Positions 11,101-19,094 of a DNA stretch of 50,645 nt are shown in pieces (position 1 is the first letter of the stretch; each line of letters opens with the position of its first letter). The notes under the pieces are model-generated. The model had not been told where the DNA came from, ran no database searches, and worked only from the letters and a program-made list of their open reading frames with translations. Location of the stretch: the IMG/VR virus record IMGVR_UViG_3300049893_002805, positions 1-50,645 of that record; one strand, 5' to 3'. The position numbers were made by a program, and so were the translations under genes. Source of the DNA: a virus.

Positions 11101-11606
11101 TGACCAGAGAGATCCCTGGAGATCCCAGGATAGCTTGCGCCTGCCACGTCCTTGGTTGTGACGTAGGTTCCGCTGGTTCCGGTTTCCGATGGAAGGGTGC
11201 CAGAGAAGAAGAGGTAGCCCTTGTTCTTCGGGAATTGGTCGTAGACGTATTTCTCGAAGCCGGTCAGGCTGTCAAGGAAGTTCTCAAGTTCCCCCTGCGT
11301 TCCATCGAACGGGAATTGGTCGAAAATCTTCCTGAAGGCCACGTTGGTCTTGACGTAAGCGGAGTTGAAAAAGGTGTGATTCTCGAAAGCAGACCAGTCA
11401 ATGTTGAGCTGTTGAGTCGAGCGGATACCTTCCCTCTGCAAGGTGTAGCGAAACGACCCGGAGCTTTCCAAGGCCGTCCCGGACATAGCTGTCAGGGTTG
11501 CTTCGTAAAACCCTCCACCCGTCGTGTTCTCATCACCAACCATGCGATTGACAACGGGAGAAAACAACGGTGGTCTGTTGAGACGCAAATTGCGTGGACT
11601 TGGCAT
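8187..11606 (-). CDS. Very large tail protein: two LamG-like domains around a P2 gpI-like region
   Basis: At 1139 residues this is the largest complete protein in the window. A first LamG-like domain lies near residues 190-350 (core GQWNHVAFVWDRR, then SYVNGVLY and ALDELRIWHTIRS). A helical middle part near 490-620 includes IPDAFLEFMAQQYGITLPPL and RRSLLNIQDVLKSKGTIHSV, resembling the tail-protein-I (P2 gpI) pattern in which a basic helix precedes a KGT turn. A second LamG-like domain follows (FRFWSKALEDAEWREHARNF). In P2-like and T4-like baseplates gpI-type domains attach tail fibres to the wedge, so this may be the fibre-attachment or tail-tip platform protein. It shares a TAATG overlap with its upstream gene. 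The gpI relationship is inference from pattern. Confidence 0.75.
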   Translation of the reverse strand: MPSPRNLRLNRPPLFSPVVNRMVGDENTTGGGFYEATLTAMSGTALESSGSFRYTLQREGIRSTQQLNIDWSAFENHTFFNSAYVKTNVAFRKIFDQFPFDGTQGELENFLDSLTGFEKYVYDQFPKNKGYLFFSGTLPSETGTSGTYVTTKDVAGASYPGISRDLSGQAILNPGVSSMTVEFQVYMPALANSGSFLLNKYAYSAVSGTHGFGVLTAPTGSTSQGKLTFEVGSGSYTLSADAVFNKGQWNHVAFVWDRRTAQNKILSYVNGVLYTSSSQVEIGTMNMDSADLIIGSGSAVPFFTGSVSFSGALDELRIWHTIRSQAERDEYQRKSVGAQTGLKLYYKFNEASGSQSPVVLDHSGNALHGTLCSWADTRAIRNIATGSIAGASPMTYERAELNPILFPLHPDVEDLNQTFLDNANEFDRVNPNRIDRLIPQHYLLQGQDKDGLDTEQGPIIDALSASGTTPDTAKLGDTQVILMLLYTWAKFFDEMKLYIQAFGDLLHIDYDSTDTIPDAFLEFMAQQYGITLPPLFSGASMNQFINAENIDNQISTNNYSLQYIQNQIWRRSLLNIQDVLKSKGTIHSVKTYIRSIGIEPDNNFRIREFGGPTIRTLTNARETRSEVSTLVDFSGSASVRSPYLSGSRLETETGYPYVPPGTTYTNGIATNQSTGLFTSGSWTFEGIYRFPTTSSLTSLTQSLARLHATGSSAPSGGFVFANLLATTDGVITFAATPSPSSSVVLTVTGAIFDGNPWYISFGRYRADQISSNVSSSYFLRVAKQNFGEIVDAHTTSSYCFEDSNIFWSNKEAVYNASGAWIAIGTGSITTGGAGLNSGSFSSFYRATTFDGRAGHFRFWSKALEDAEWREHARNFKSLGVADPLTNFNFVTTESGSFGRVRMDVSTDQPTTSSDGTGALYLTDFSQNSLHWTGSFALTSSVIVPQRFQYSLISPKFDVGATTDKVRVRSFQNYDNVLSSSYAQVAPLYSMNPSDIPHDNTRFTVDYSVVDALDQDIINLFSTLDSLDNIIGNPELMFSPDYPDLENLRNVYFNRLTDMVNLKGLFEFYKWFDTNIGVFIAQLVPRKTKFLGTNFVIESHMLERPKLEYQQVDIYLGDAYRHALKDTILFLQIVGNVARY

Positions 11607-13138
11607 TATGGTACAACCTTGAAGCGGAATCCTTGGTTGGAAATGAAGTAATCTCTACCCGCTTCGGTAATCTGGAATTCAAGCTCGTAGACCACTTGAG
11701 GGTCAAGGTCCGACATATACATGTCGAAGTACCTACCGAATCCATCAGAAGACATCTTAGTCCCTGTGGCGTGAAATGGGATAACCTCTTCACGAGTAAA
11801 GGCATTTAGCAGCCTCCAGTACATTGCCCCAAAAAGGAAAGACCTAGCTGGGGTTGGCAACCTCAAGGCAGGCTGCTCTGTGTTCCTGTCTTGCACGAAA
11901 ACACGGAAACGTACGGTTTGGCTCTGAACGTATTCGTCTTTGAGGTTCGTGACGTTGACCACGAAGTTCCTCTCCGAGCTTACCGTTTCTCCTGATTGTG
12001 GGAGGGTGAAGGTCAGCCAAGATCCAGAACTGTAGAGCACGGTTCCATCCAAGCTCTTCCAGTAGGTCTGGAAAATCGCTGACTTGTCTGATCCCAGGTA
12101 GGTTGCCAGGGACGAAGTGAGTTGTGGATTCATCCCAACTGCCGCCTCGTAGTAACCCACCAGTGGAAGATTACCAATAGAAGAAAGGGAAGCGGAGAAG
12201 GAAGCAGAGAAGTAGGAGTAGCTGCTGGTCGTGTAGGTAATCGAAGCCGAGAAGTTCGTCTGATACGACGAGGTGCTCACGTTCACGCTCTTCGACGCAA
12301 CCATGACCAACATGAGGGAATTGGAACCAGTTACAGCCTGGGAGCCTGAGTAGAAGTAGCTGTACGCCCCATTGATCCTGTTGTAGGTGCGGATCTTGTT
12401 GGTCTGCCCGAAGACGGCTTGACTGCCGCTGTCTTCTTGGCTGTCCCCATAGGTTACAATCAGCTTTGGATGAAGCTGAAGGTCGGAGGTGTGTCTCGAT
12501 CCAAACCTCTTGACAAAGTAGGTGCTCTCATCGCTCTCGTAGGAGGAGCTATAGGCAATTCTCCAGCCGTAATCGGGAATAACCCCCGCGAGGGTTGCCG
12601 ACACGATCGAGGTCACATCCATCAGGAGGTCTTCATCTCCCCTGGTGAATGCCTGCGAGGCAGTGAACGTCGTCAGGTAGTCCGTGCCAGAGCTATTAGC
12701 GCCCGTAACAGCCCATGTAGAGGGCGTTCCATTGTCAACTGAGGCAGTGACCCAGTTGGCGGCGTCCAGGTCCCTGTAGAACCTCACATCGCGTCCACGG
12801 CCCTCTGTCCAGGACTTGGAGAGTGGGTTGAGGACGAGAACGAAGTTCGAGGGCGTGGTTTGTCCACCGTAAACGTCCTTCAAAGACAGGTAGCACTTGA
12901 AGGAAGAGTCGGTGATGCTTAGCAAAGAGCCAGTCAACGCACGGAGTGGGTCAAGGTCGGGCTGGACCAGGAGTCGGGAGATTTCGACTGTTGGAGTGCT
13001 GCCGGATGTTACCAGCGTCCAAATCTTGTAAAGGTCCAAGGTGCCAGCCTGCCCAACGTTCGAAGACGTTGAGCCCGAGCCAGCGATGAGCTTGTTGGTC
13101 AGGTAGGTGTCCTTGGAGATTGGCAGGATGCGGTACAT
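11606..13138 (-). CDS. Virion protein with DNRLRE-like N-terminal domain
   Basis: This 510-residue protein begins MYRILPISKDTYLTNKLIAG. An opening DTYL strand, an arginine-led strand (ISRLLVQPDL) and a closing KLIVTYGDS strand near residue 230 match the layout of DNRLRE-type beta-sandwich domains found in extracellular and phage tail proteins. The second half is Ser/Thr/Tyr-rich. It sits between gp6 and the gpI-like tail protein, so a baseplate-peripheral role is likely. The ATG directly abuts a perfect 8-bp stem hairpin with no ribosome-binding sequence between stem and start, unlike neighbouring genes, which suggests structure-dependent initiation. Confidence 0.75.
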   Translation of the reverse strand: MYRILPISKDTYLTNKLIAGSGSTSSNVGQAGTLDLYKIWTLVTSGSTPTVEISRLLVQPDLDPLRALTGSLLSITDSSFKCYLSLKDVYGGQTTPSNFVLVLNPLSKSWTEGRGRDVRFYRDLDAANWVTASVDNGTPSTWAVTGANSSGTDYLTTFTASQAFTRGDEDLLMDVTSIVSATLAGVIPDYGWRIAYSSSYESDESTYFVKRFGSRHTSDLQLHPKLIVTYGDSQEDSGSQAVFGQTNKIRTYNRINGAYSYFYSGSQAVTGSNSLMLVMVASKSVNVSTSSYQTNFSASITYTTSSYSYFSASFSASLSSIGNLPLVGYYEAAVGMNPQLTSSLATYLGSDKSAIFQTYWKSLDGTVLYSSGSWLTFTLPQSGETVSSERNFVVNVTNLKDEYVQSQTVRFRVFVQDRNTEQPALRLPTPARSFLFGAMYWRLLNAFTREEVIPFHATGTKMSSDGFGRYFDMYMSDLDPQVVYELEFQITEAGRDYFISNQGFRFKVVP

Positions 13139-13160
13139 GGCTGGATGTAATTATCCAGCC
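13139..13160 (-). promoter_or_regulatory. Perfect hairpin abutting a start codon
   Basis: In the minus-strand sense GGCTGGAT, loop AATTAC, ATCCAGCC is followed immediately by ATG 13138. The only purine-rich ribosome-site candidate (GATTGAGGG) lies on the far side of the stem. Folding the 22-base element would bring it next to the ATG, as described for some T4 genes whose ribosome site is brought close by a hairpin. Confidence 0.5.
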
Positions 13161-13175
13161 CTCAATCTTTGAGGG
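13159..13175 (-). promoter_or_regulatory. Second, mutually exclusive hairpin
   Basis: CCCTCAA and TTGAGGG (7-bp stem, 3-base loop) lie between the TAA of the gp6-like gene and the start-codon hairpin. The two stems share bases 13159-13160, so only one can form completely. This stem would bury the GAGGG ribosome-site candidate. Together they could act as a translational switch or as an intercistronic stability element. Confidence 0.4.
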
Positions 13176-13177
13176 GG

Positions 13178-15022
13178 TTATACCACTGTTCCAATCAGGT
13201 CGTCGTCCTTGTAGCGGACTTCGAAGATGGAGCCGGGTGGACCCATGATGAAACCGCGGTTTGTGTTGCCATTTACATCGAATTGTACGTCGCTGTACGT
13301 TCTGGTCCCGCTTGTTCCAGTGATATTTCGCACATTCAGGCTTTGCAAGGACAAGACGCCTGGGTTGTTGTAGATGATGTTCCTGATGTCGTCCAGAACG
13401 ATGGACTGGTCAATTTCGTAGAATTTGATGTTGAAATACTGCTTCAGTTTGACCAAAACGTTGTTGAGGACCTGGGCACGATTGTAGGTTGGATCGGCTA
13501 CGATCGTGAACTCAACCTGGAGGTTGATGACCTGGGCATCGAGAATGTCGATGGCGTCGGAAATCATTCGGTATTCATTGAGGTATTTCGCCAAGTTCTT
13601 CTTCAGGGAGTCTGGCGAGACAATCAACTGCCCATTGGCGTCTCTGGAAATGATGTACAGGAGAGACGAAAGGGGGTTGTTTGGGTTGGACCGGATGGAT
13701 GCCCTGAAGACCCTCCCAAAGTTGGCTGGCATGGTGTAGACCCTAGCCAAGAGGTCTTCCTTTGTCACAATTCGGGATTGAGCAGCAATAGCCCCTCCCA
13801 CCCGAAGCTTGAGTTCATCCAGGTTTGGAGCATCATCTCCACCAGAAGCCCGAGAGTCATTCCTGACAAACAAGCTCTGACGAACCTTGGAAGCCACATC
13901 TGCACTTGGTGAACGAGGAAAGGCAATTACCAAGTTGACGGTGGAGTTGATGGCTCCAGCATCAACGTTGTGACTCAACCCTCCCCCATAGCGGTATTCA
14001 ACGGTTACCGTTGTGTTCGTTCCAATGACGCCCAGGGTGGTGGTTTGGAGGAGGTTCGATGGATTCAGCGTGTACCGAGAAAAGGTGCTCTTTCCATACA
14101 AAGGAAGGGCAAATTCCGATGGGTCTGGAATCGCGTCATCATCCAGGGAATCAGCGTCACCACCACCAAAGGTAAGGGTGGTCAACCTTGTGTCAATTGC
14201 CATCTCCCGGAGAAAGCGGTATGGGCAAGGAATGATTTGAAGGTTATCGGGAACCAAATCCCCGTCTTCGTTCTGATTGACCAATGCCTTGTAAATGACG
14301 TTCTGCGCCAGATACCCTACCTCATAGTAGTCGTTACCAAGAGAATCCTGGACCGAAACAACCTGTGTGACGTTCTCCTGAGCCAGGGTGTACTTCTTGA
14401 ACGCTTCAAAGCTTCCAACCGAAAAGGATTCAGTAGCCCTGAAACCAGAGATGGAAACACCAGTTCGTTCCATGATGAAGTAGGTTGGTACGTTATTTGC
14501 ATCTCGAATGGAGATGCGCACCGTTGCCTTGTAGCTTCCATCGCTGTTGGTGTCAGCAAAGTCCAGGTTCTCGGTCAGTTCAAACTGAACGCCATTCTGC
14601 GCCTGAACCCTGGTCCCAGCATAGATTAGAGGCATGGCACTACGAAGAGGCACAGGCGGGCTCACAGAGGTATCAGCGGGCACTTCCACGGCAAAGGTAA
14701 CCCCAACCACAGCAGGCGAGGCTCCAACGATCTCGACGCCTGCCTTTCGAAGGTGGGCCTCAATGTTCCTGGCTTCCACTGCTGTCTCTGGGCTGAGTTC
14801 GTGAAATTGGTGATCCAGGTAGAACGACTGTACGTCACCCACGTAAGCTGCCAACTCCAGGAGCATACCACCAAGGCTTGCCTCCGAGAAGTCCCTGATT
14901 CTATCAGGGAAGTGAATCCTGGCATACTCGTATAGGTCGGCCCGAAAACCGTCGAAATCCTTGTTCAGGTATTTACGCTGCTTAACGGCTTTGACGATTG
15001 GGTTGCGGCTATCAACAGGCAT
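13178..15022 (-). CDS. gp6: Baseplate wedge protein, T4 gp6-like (baseplate J family)
   Basis: This 614-residue protein resembles the T4 gp6/baseplate-J family, the ring-forming wedge component of contractile tail baseplates. The N-terminal helical part (YARIHFPDRIRDFSEASLGG followed by LELAAYVGDVQSFYLDHQ) and the region NLDELKLRVGGAIAAQSR then VTKEDLLARVYTMP are the recognisable signatures. The C-terminal third carries the conserved alpha/beta region ending in a beta-rich tip. It is encoded 8 bases after the gp25-like gene, the same gene pair as in other T4-like baseplate operons. The length is close to T4 gp6 (about 660). I see no defects. In the virion gp6 dimers link adjacent wedges. Confidence 0.88.
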   Translation of the reverse strand: MPVDSRNPIVKAVKQRKYLNKDFDGFRADLYEYARIHFPDRIRDFSEASLGGMLLELAAYVGDVQSFYLDHQFHELSPETAVEARNIEAHLRKAGVEIVGASPAVVGVTFAVEVPADTSVSPPVPLRSAMPLIYAGTRVQAQNGVQFELTENLDFADTNSDGSYKATVRISIRDANNVPTYFIMERTGVSISGFRATESFSVGSFEAFKKYTLAQENVTQVVSVQDSLGNDYYEVGYLAQNVIYKALVNQNEDGDLVPDNLQIIPCPYRFLREMAIDTRLTTLTFGGGDADSLDDDAIPDPSEFALPLYGKSTFSRYTLNPSNLLQTTTLGVIGTNTTVTVEYRYGGGLSHNVDAGAINSTVNLVIAFPRSPSADVASKVRQSLFVRNDSRASGGDDAPNLDELKLRVGGAIAAQSRIVTKEDLLARVYTMPANFGRVFRASIRSNPNNPLSSLLYIISRDANGQLIVSPDSLKKNLAKYLNEYRMISDAIDILDAQVINLQVEFTIVADPTYNRAQVLNNVLVKLKQYFNIKFYEIDQSIVLDDIRNIIYNNPGVLSLQSLNVRNITGTSGTRTYSDVQFDVNGNTNRGFIMGPPGSIFEVRYKDDDLIGTVV

Positions 15023-15030
15023 TGTTCACC

Positions 15031-15504
15031 TTAAATAACGTAGAGAAGCACTTCCAGCGCTTTTTCCAAGACGCCGAGTTGCGGAACACTGTACACGACC
15101 AAAAGAGCAATTTTGCCCGTGTATCGGTTATCAATGAACTCGGGGTGAGAATCGAACCCAATCAAGGAGACGAATGGCATCCACTTGGAGACAGCGGTAT
15201 TAATGCGGATCTTTGCCTCATCGTCGAAGTTGTCTTTCGATGAGAACTCAGCGACCAGGGGGCGAAGATTGGCCCCGAAGTCGTAGTGCACCAACCGATC
15301 TCCAAAGTTGGTTAGAAGGAGGTTTCTGAGGTTGTCGTGCACTGCGTCCTGAACGTTCGTGTGCATGGCAAAGAGTCCCTCCCCGTTGCCGCCAAACTCA
15401 ACCGGCGTCTTGATGCCAATGGGCAACACGCTCTGGGTGGTGGTTCGGATATTTTGGGTTTGGAATTCCCTGATACCAACGTTCTTGAAGCTCTGGAGAG
15501 GCAT
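15031..15504 (-). CDS. gp25: Baseplate wedge protein, gp25-like
   Basis: This 157-residue protein has the GPW/gp25 fold signature: NLRNLLLTNFGDRLVHYDFG followed by NLRPLVAEF and, later, a NRYTGKIALLVVYSVP strand region. gp25 nucleates sheath polymerisation at the top of the baseplate wedge and shares its fold with the lysozyme-like component of type VI secretion. The length is close to T4 gp25 (132) with a short N-terminal extension. The gene lies directly upstream of the gp6-like gene, the standard arrangement. The ribosome site before ATG 15504 is weak. Assignment is by motif recognition and context. Confidence 0.88.
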   Translation of the reverse strand: MPLQSFKNVGIREFQTQNIRTTTQSVLPIGIKTPVEFGGNGEGLFAMHTNVQDAVHDNLRNLLLTNFGDRLVHYDFGANLRPLVAEFSSKDNFDDEAKIRINTAVSKWMPFVSLIGFDSHPEFIDNRYTGKIALLVVYSVPQLGVLEKALEVLLYVI

Positions 15505-15516
15505 GTGCTTAACTAC

Positions 15517-15831
15517 TCAGGTGAGTCGGTTTCTGGTAAGGATCGCCCTGATGCTGGTTAGCTCTGTTTGGATGGTGTTGAGCCGCTGAACGATCTGCTG
15601 GGTGTCAATTTCCTTTTTTGCTCCGTCTTGGATCATTTTCACGAAGATGTCAAAGACAGCATTCGTAAGTTCCTGAGCAGCCTTCGCAGCAAACTCTTCT
15701 TTCACGGCATTCATGTCGATAGTTCCCGAGGCTGTCCCGCTGGGATCTGGCATGGATGGCGAGGTGTAATTGGCAATACGAAGCTCTGCGGCCTTCAATG
15801 CAGATTCAAGTTCCTTCTTTGGGTCAGCCAT
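15517..15831 (-). CDS. Small helical baseplate-region protein
   Basis: I place the start at ATG 15831 (MADPKKELES), giving 104 residues, because AAGGAGAA precedes it at good spacing and its ATG overlaps the TAA of the hub gene (TAATG). An upstream in-frame ATG at 15873 lies inside the hub gene and lacks a ribosome site. The protein is largely helical with heptad-like spacing in the C-terminal half (IDTQQIVQRLNTIQTELTSI), suggesting a coiled coil. I recognise no family. The position between the hub and gp25-like genes suggests a baseplate assembly or chaperone-like component. Confidence 0.7.
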   Translation of the reverse strand: MADPKKELESALKAAELRIANYTSPSMPDPSGTASGTIDMNAVKEEFAAKAAQELTNAVFDIFVKMIQDGAKKEIDTQQIVQRLNTIQTELTSIRAILTRNRLT

Positions 15832-17492
15832 TATTGATTCTCCTTGTTCACAAAGACCCACTTGGAGCGGCATGGGTTGATCTTTGGTTTGAAGTCCAGG
15901 TTCAACCTCGTCAACTGCGTCTGGGCTGTCAGCAAGGTTCCCTTCATGGCAATCAATCCTGGGATTGGACTGAATGGACCTGCGGCATTAACCACTGCCA
16001 AACCCGTGTTTGCGACATTGGCAAATTGCTGGGCTGTTTCTCGGCGCAGTTCATCGAGCTTGTTGTAGATTTCCTCGACGCATTCCTTGAACTTAGAAAA
16101 GAGGACTACGGGGTCAGAATCCGCTGGTTCAGAGGTCTTGCACTTCAAAAGGACCTTGCCGTCCTCGTGAGTTTGGATTTGAACGTCCTTGCCCATGAGG
16201 ACGATTTTCCCGTCCTTGGACATGACGAAGATTGACAAATCCTTGTCCCCAACAGTTCCTTCTTTGACAAGTCGGATCTCGCCGCTCTCTGATGGACCGT
16301 TGTTTGTGTCCTTACCCTTTGCAACAATCCGAACCTGCTCAGACTTCAAAACAGCAAAAGGTTGCCCATCTTGATCCCTGGATGGCAAATCCGCAATCGC
16401 CGTCCCGAAGTAGTTCTGGGAGTTTGGTAGAATTCCACCATTACCCCCAAACTGAATGCCGAAGTTGGCATCCCCCTTCGTCTTCATCGCAAGATAAAGA
16501 CGTGACAAATCACGCATGAAGTCCGGGTCGCCTTCTTTCGGGTTGTCGATTTTCTGACTCTTGTAGGGTGTCTTGTAGACTTCCTTCTTGCCCCGTGCGT
16601 TTTCGATAACCCTTGGAGCCGTAGGGCTGTATTGGTTTGGATCAGCCCGATGGTCGGTTGGGAGCTTGCGAATGGACCCAACTCCTGCCACAATGTCAAC
16701 GACACCAGCCTGCTGCACAACGTCCTTGCCATCCGAGCCTGAAACCCTCGTAGAGGGCCCCGTACGGTCAGTACCAAGCAGAATCAAGGAGTTGTTCGAT
16801 CCCTGCAAGAGGAGGTCCCCAGGACGCTTCCTGAGCCGAGGAACGGGCTCAAAAGCAAATTGCTTGACCGCCTTGGAGTTGGCCACAATGGCGTCATAGG
16901 GATTAACAGACCCAGAAGGCTTCAGAGAGAAGGACTCTGGTGTCCCAGCACCATTTGGGAAGGTTGGTGCCGAAGCTGTGAGGGTGCTTGCAATAGCCCT
17001 GGGAATGGAACGGGGATGGTTGTACGGGTCGTAGATTCGGTCAGCGTGGGTGTAGTTCACGTCCTCAACTTGCCGAGCGGCCATTGGACGAGCCACCCAA
17101 TACCCAACCGATCCACCTGTTCGAGAATAGTCCTCGAACAGGATGAACACTTGCTCCCCTGGTTTTGCTGGCAATTGAAAGTGAGAGGAAAAAAGGGGGT
17201 AGAAGATGAACAGGCTTGGAGAGCCAAGATCCTGACCACTCGTGATAACCCTTGCCAGGATGGAGTTAACTGGCATTCCTTCGACCAACTCAGGGTTGGC
17301 AACGGAATCCTCCAGCTTCTCCAGTTCATCGTCCGTCAAGGCCGCTGGGTCGTAGAAAACCTCAACAATGACAGCCCTTTGAAGAAGAGGTGCAGAACCG
17401 CCCTGCAACCATTCTCTTCGTTGCTGTGTGATGTCGTTGGGGTTTACACCACCCGTTAGGCGGCGACCAATATTTTCTCCTCGTGAGCCCAT
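15831..17492 (-). CDS. Baseplate hub/spike protein, gp5-type OB fold
   Basis: This 553-residue protein has, at about residues 60-135, an OB-fold region like the N-terminus of T4 gp5 and of VgrG-type hubs: strands around ILARVITSGQ, then LPAKPGEQVFILFED and a GYWVARPM strand. The PGE-V-ILFE core is typical of T4-like hub proteins. A later part (NSLILLGTDR, EQVRIVAKGK, IFVMSKDGKIVLMG) has the repeating short strands expected for a spike beta-helix. I find no lysozyme domain, unlike T4 gp5. It is the first baseplate gene after the sigma-factor group. ATG 17492 lacks a clear ribosome site. Confidence 0.75.
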   Translation of the reverse strand: MGSRGENIGRRLTGGVNPNDITQQRREWLQGGSAPLLQRAVIVEVFYDPAALTDDELEKLEDSVANPELVEGMPVNSILARVITSGQDLGSPSLFIFYPLFSSHFQLPAKPGEQVFILFEDYSRTGGSVGYWVARPMAARQVEDVNYTHADRIYDPYNHPRSIPRAIASTLTASAPTFPNGAGTPESFSLKPSGSVNPYDAIVANSKAVKQFAFEPVPRLRKRPGDLLLQGSNNSLILLGTDRTGPSTRVSGSDGKDVVQQAGVVDIVAGVGSIRKLPTDHRADPNQYSPTAPRVIENARGKKEVYKTPYKSQKIDNPKEGDPDFMRDLSRLYLAMKTKGDANFGIQFGGNGGILPNSQNYFGTAIADLPSRDQDGQPFAVLKSEQVRIVAKGKDTNNGPSESGEIRLVKEGTVGDKDLSIFVMSKDGKIVLMGKDVQIQTHEDGKVLLKCKTSEPADSDPVVLFSKFKECVEEIYNKLDELRRETAQQFANVANTGLAVVNAAGPFSPIPGLIAMKGTLLTAQTQLTRLNLDFKPKINPCRSKWVFVNKENQ

Positions 17493-17543
17493 GCGAATAG
17501 GTAGAGGATGACCCGTTTTTCAGTAAGTGTGCTGCGTAACCCG

Positions 17544-17984
17544 TCAATTGTTGGATTTGCGGGAAGCAATCGCGCCGTACACCTTGTCCTCATCCTCGAT
17601 GGAAGCTTCCACGTCTTCCATTTCCGGCGCTTCCTTTTCCTCAGCCGCCGCAACCAGTTCTGCAAGCTTCAGGAGTTGGTCGGTTGACTTGCTCATGCGC
17701 TCCAGGTACCTGGAGATGTTTTGGCCATGAATTGCATGCTTCTCATGGCTGGAGTGAACCTGAGTGTACAGGTCCACGAAGGCAACGTAGGCATTCTTCC
17801 TATCCTGGAGCGCGTTCTCAAAGATAAGCTGCCAGAGCCGCTTCTTCTTGTCCTTTAGCTTGCTCAAGCTATCAAGGAGGGAAGAGAAGTCGTTCAGTTG
17901 GGAATTGATCTTGGTCTCAAGCTCACTTGGGGTTGGCCCCTTGAAGATGACCCCACCATTCTCGTCCAAGTCAATCTCTTTCAT
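17544..17984 (-). CDS. Helical protein of unknown function
   Basis: This 146-residue protein begins MKEIDLDENGGVIFKGPTPS. It is strongly helical, with a probable coiled coil around SLSKLKDKKKRLWQLIFENA and a second helix ending in an acidic Glu-rich tail (EEKEAPEMEDVEASIEDEDK). Its ATG overlaps the TGA of the sigma-factor gene (ATGA), so the two are translated together. I do not recognise the family. The acidic C-terminus and coupling to a late sigma factor make a role in transcription or in scaffold-like assembly possible, but nothing in the sequence decides this. Confidence 0.7.
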   Translation of the reverse strand: MKEIDLDENGGVIFKGPTPSELETKINSQLNDFSSLLDSLSKLKDKKKRLWQLIFENALQDRKNAYVAFVDLYTQVHSSHEKHAIHGQNISRYLERMSKSTDQLLKLAELVAAAEEKEAPEMEDVEASIEDEDKVYGAIASRKSNN

Positions 17985-18745
17985 TTCAACACCTCTTCTT
18001 TCACAATCTTGTACTGCTTCTTGAGCGATGACAGGACCATCGAGAGTTGCTTGCCTGTAAGCCCGGTGATCTCTCTGATGTAGAGCATCACGGCTCGTTT
18101 GCTCAAAAGCTCGATCTCGTCAATGTTTTCGGCAATTGTTTGAATCGCTTTGAGGCACAACTTCTCGTTGTCTGTCTTCACCTTGTCCTGGAGGGCAATG
18201 AGAAGAAGCTTCATGTTTTTCGCCAAGTCCTGATTGGTCAGAACGTCTTCTGGGGACGGGAGGACGTTGTAATCCTCGATGGCTTGAACATCTTGCCTGG
18301 AGAGAGCATCTCGATTGTCGATCGACACGTAGTTTTGGACTACCTTTGCGGCCTGCTTGCTCTTGATTGTCAGCCAGTGTTTGGCTACGATGTTGAAGTA
18401 GGCAAAGGCTTTCGAACCGCGGTCTTTCTTCCACTTGTCAATTACACCGTAGAGGAACTCCAGGCATTCGTTCTTGAGGTCATCTCTGCTCTCAAAAATG
18501 GCATGGTATCCGTAGACGTTGATCAGGTTCTCAATCAACGTTGAAAAAGCAGGGAGAATCTCAACAGCGTAAATCTCAGCCCTGGCATCGTAATCCGGCT
18601 TTGTCGAGCCATCTGGCAGAATGATTACGGCTTCTTGAAACCTGATGATAGCGTCTTGGGTCTTGTCGTCGAAGTAGTATTTCGAGCTCTTTTCCCCAGG
18701 CTTTCTCCGTGTGATCTTCTTTCTCTGTGGAGGTTGAGTAGTCAT
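17981..18745 (-). CDS. gp55: RNA polymerase sigma factor for late genes, T4 gp55-like
   Basis: This 254-residue protein has a sigma region-2-like core at about residues 60-130: ILPAFSTLIENLINVYGYHA, then DDLKNECLEFLYGVIDKW and SKAFAYFNIVAKHWL. The AFAYF-x-W pattern is typical of gp55-type phage sigma factors, which direct host core polymerase to short late promoters. A basic N-terminus (KKITRRKPGEKSSKYYFDDK) precedes it and a helical basic C-terminus follows. Its length is larger than T4 gp55 (185). It is encoded by overlapping start/stop junctions with a membrane protein upstream and a helical protein downstream. Virion genes that it would transcribe follow immediately. Confidence 0.75.
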   Translation of the reverse strand: MTTQPPQRKKITRRKPGEKSSKYYFDDKTQDAIIRFQEAVIILPDGSTKPDYDARAEIYAVEILPAFSTLIENLINVYGYHAIFESRDDLKNECLEFLYGVIDKWKKDRGSKAFAYFNIVAKHWLTIKSKQAAKVVQNYVSIDNRDALSRQDVQAIEDYNVLPSPEDVLTNQDLAKNMKLLLIALQDKVKTDNEKLCLKAIQTIAENIDEIELLSKRAVMLYIREITGLTGKQLSMVLSSLKKQYKIVKEEVLK

Positions 18746-19092
18746 TCGTCCTGATTGTCCTTCCGGTCGCTCTCCACAACATCCACAAACTTCTGCTTGC
18801 TTCTGAGGGTGAACTTGTGAATCAGCTTGCCCAGGGCGACCTTGGAAGCCCTAACTCCAAGCAGAGCTTCCATGGTCGCCATCTGCACTTGGGGGGAATC
18901 AAAAAACATTGGCTGGGACAAGCATCCTTCCAAGCTCTCCTCTGCATTCTGGAAAGTCAAAACGGCTTCCGAGAAGTCGTTTTCCAGCAAAAGGATGATA
19001 TTGGCGAATCGCCACAGGTAAAATAGTGCAATACCCAGAGCGATCCCCAAAAGCAGGCAGAGAAAGAGCAGAAAGATGATGAACCCAACCAT
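18742..19092 (-). CDS. Small single-pass membrane protein
   Basis: This 116-residue protein starts with a long hydrophobic helix (FIIFLLFLCLLLGIALGIAL) at residues 4-28. It is followed by a soluble helical part ending in a charged tail (RSKQKFVDVVESDRKDNQDE). It has the look of small inner-membrane proteins often found just upstream of the late sigma factor in T4-like phages. The start at 19092 has AAGGA six bases ahead, and its stop overlaps the ATG of the sigma gene. Function is unknown. A lysis or membrane-remodelling role is possible, but a holin would usually be shorter. Confidence 0.7.
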   Translation of the reverse strand: MVGFIIFLLFLCLLLGIALGIALFYLWRFANIILLLENDFSEAVLTFQNAEESLEGCLSQPMFFDSPQVQMATMEALLGVRASKVALGKLIHKFTLRSKQKFVDVVESDRKDNQDE

Positions 19093-19094
19093 CG

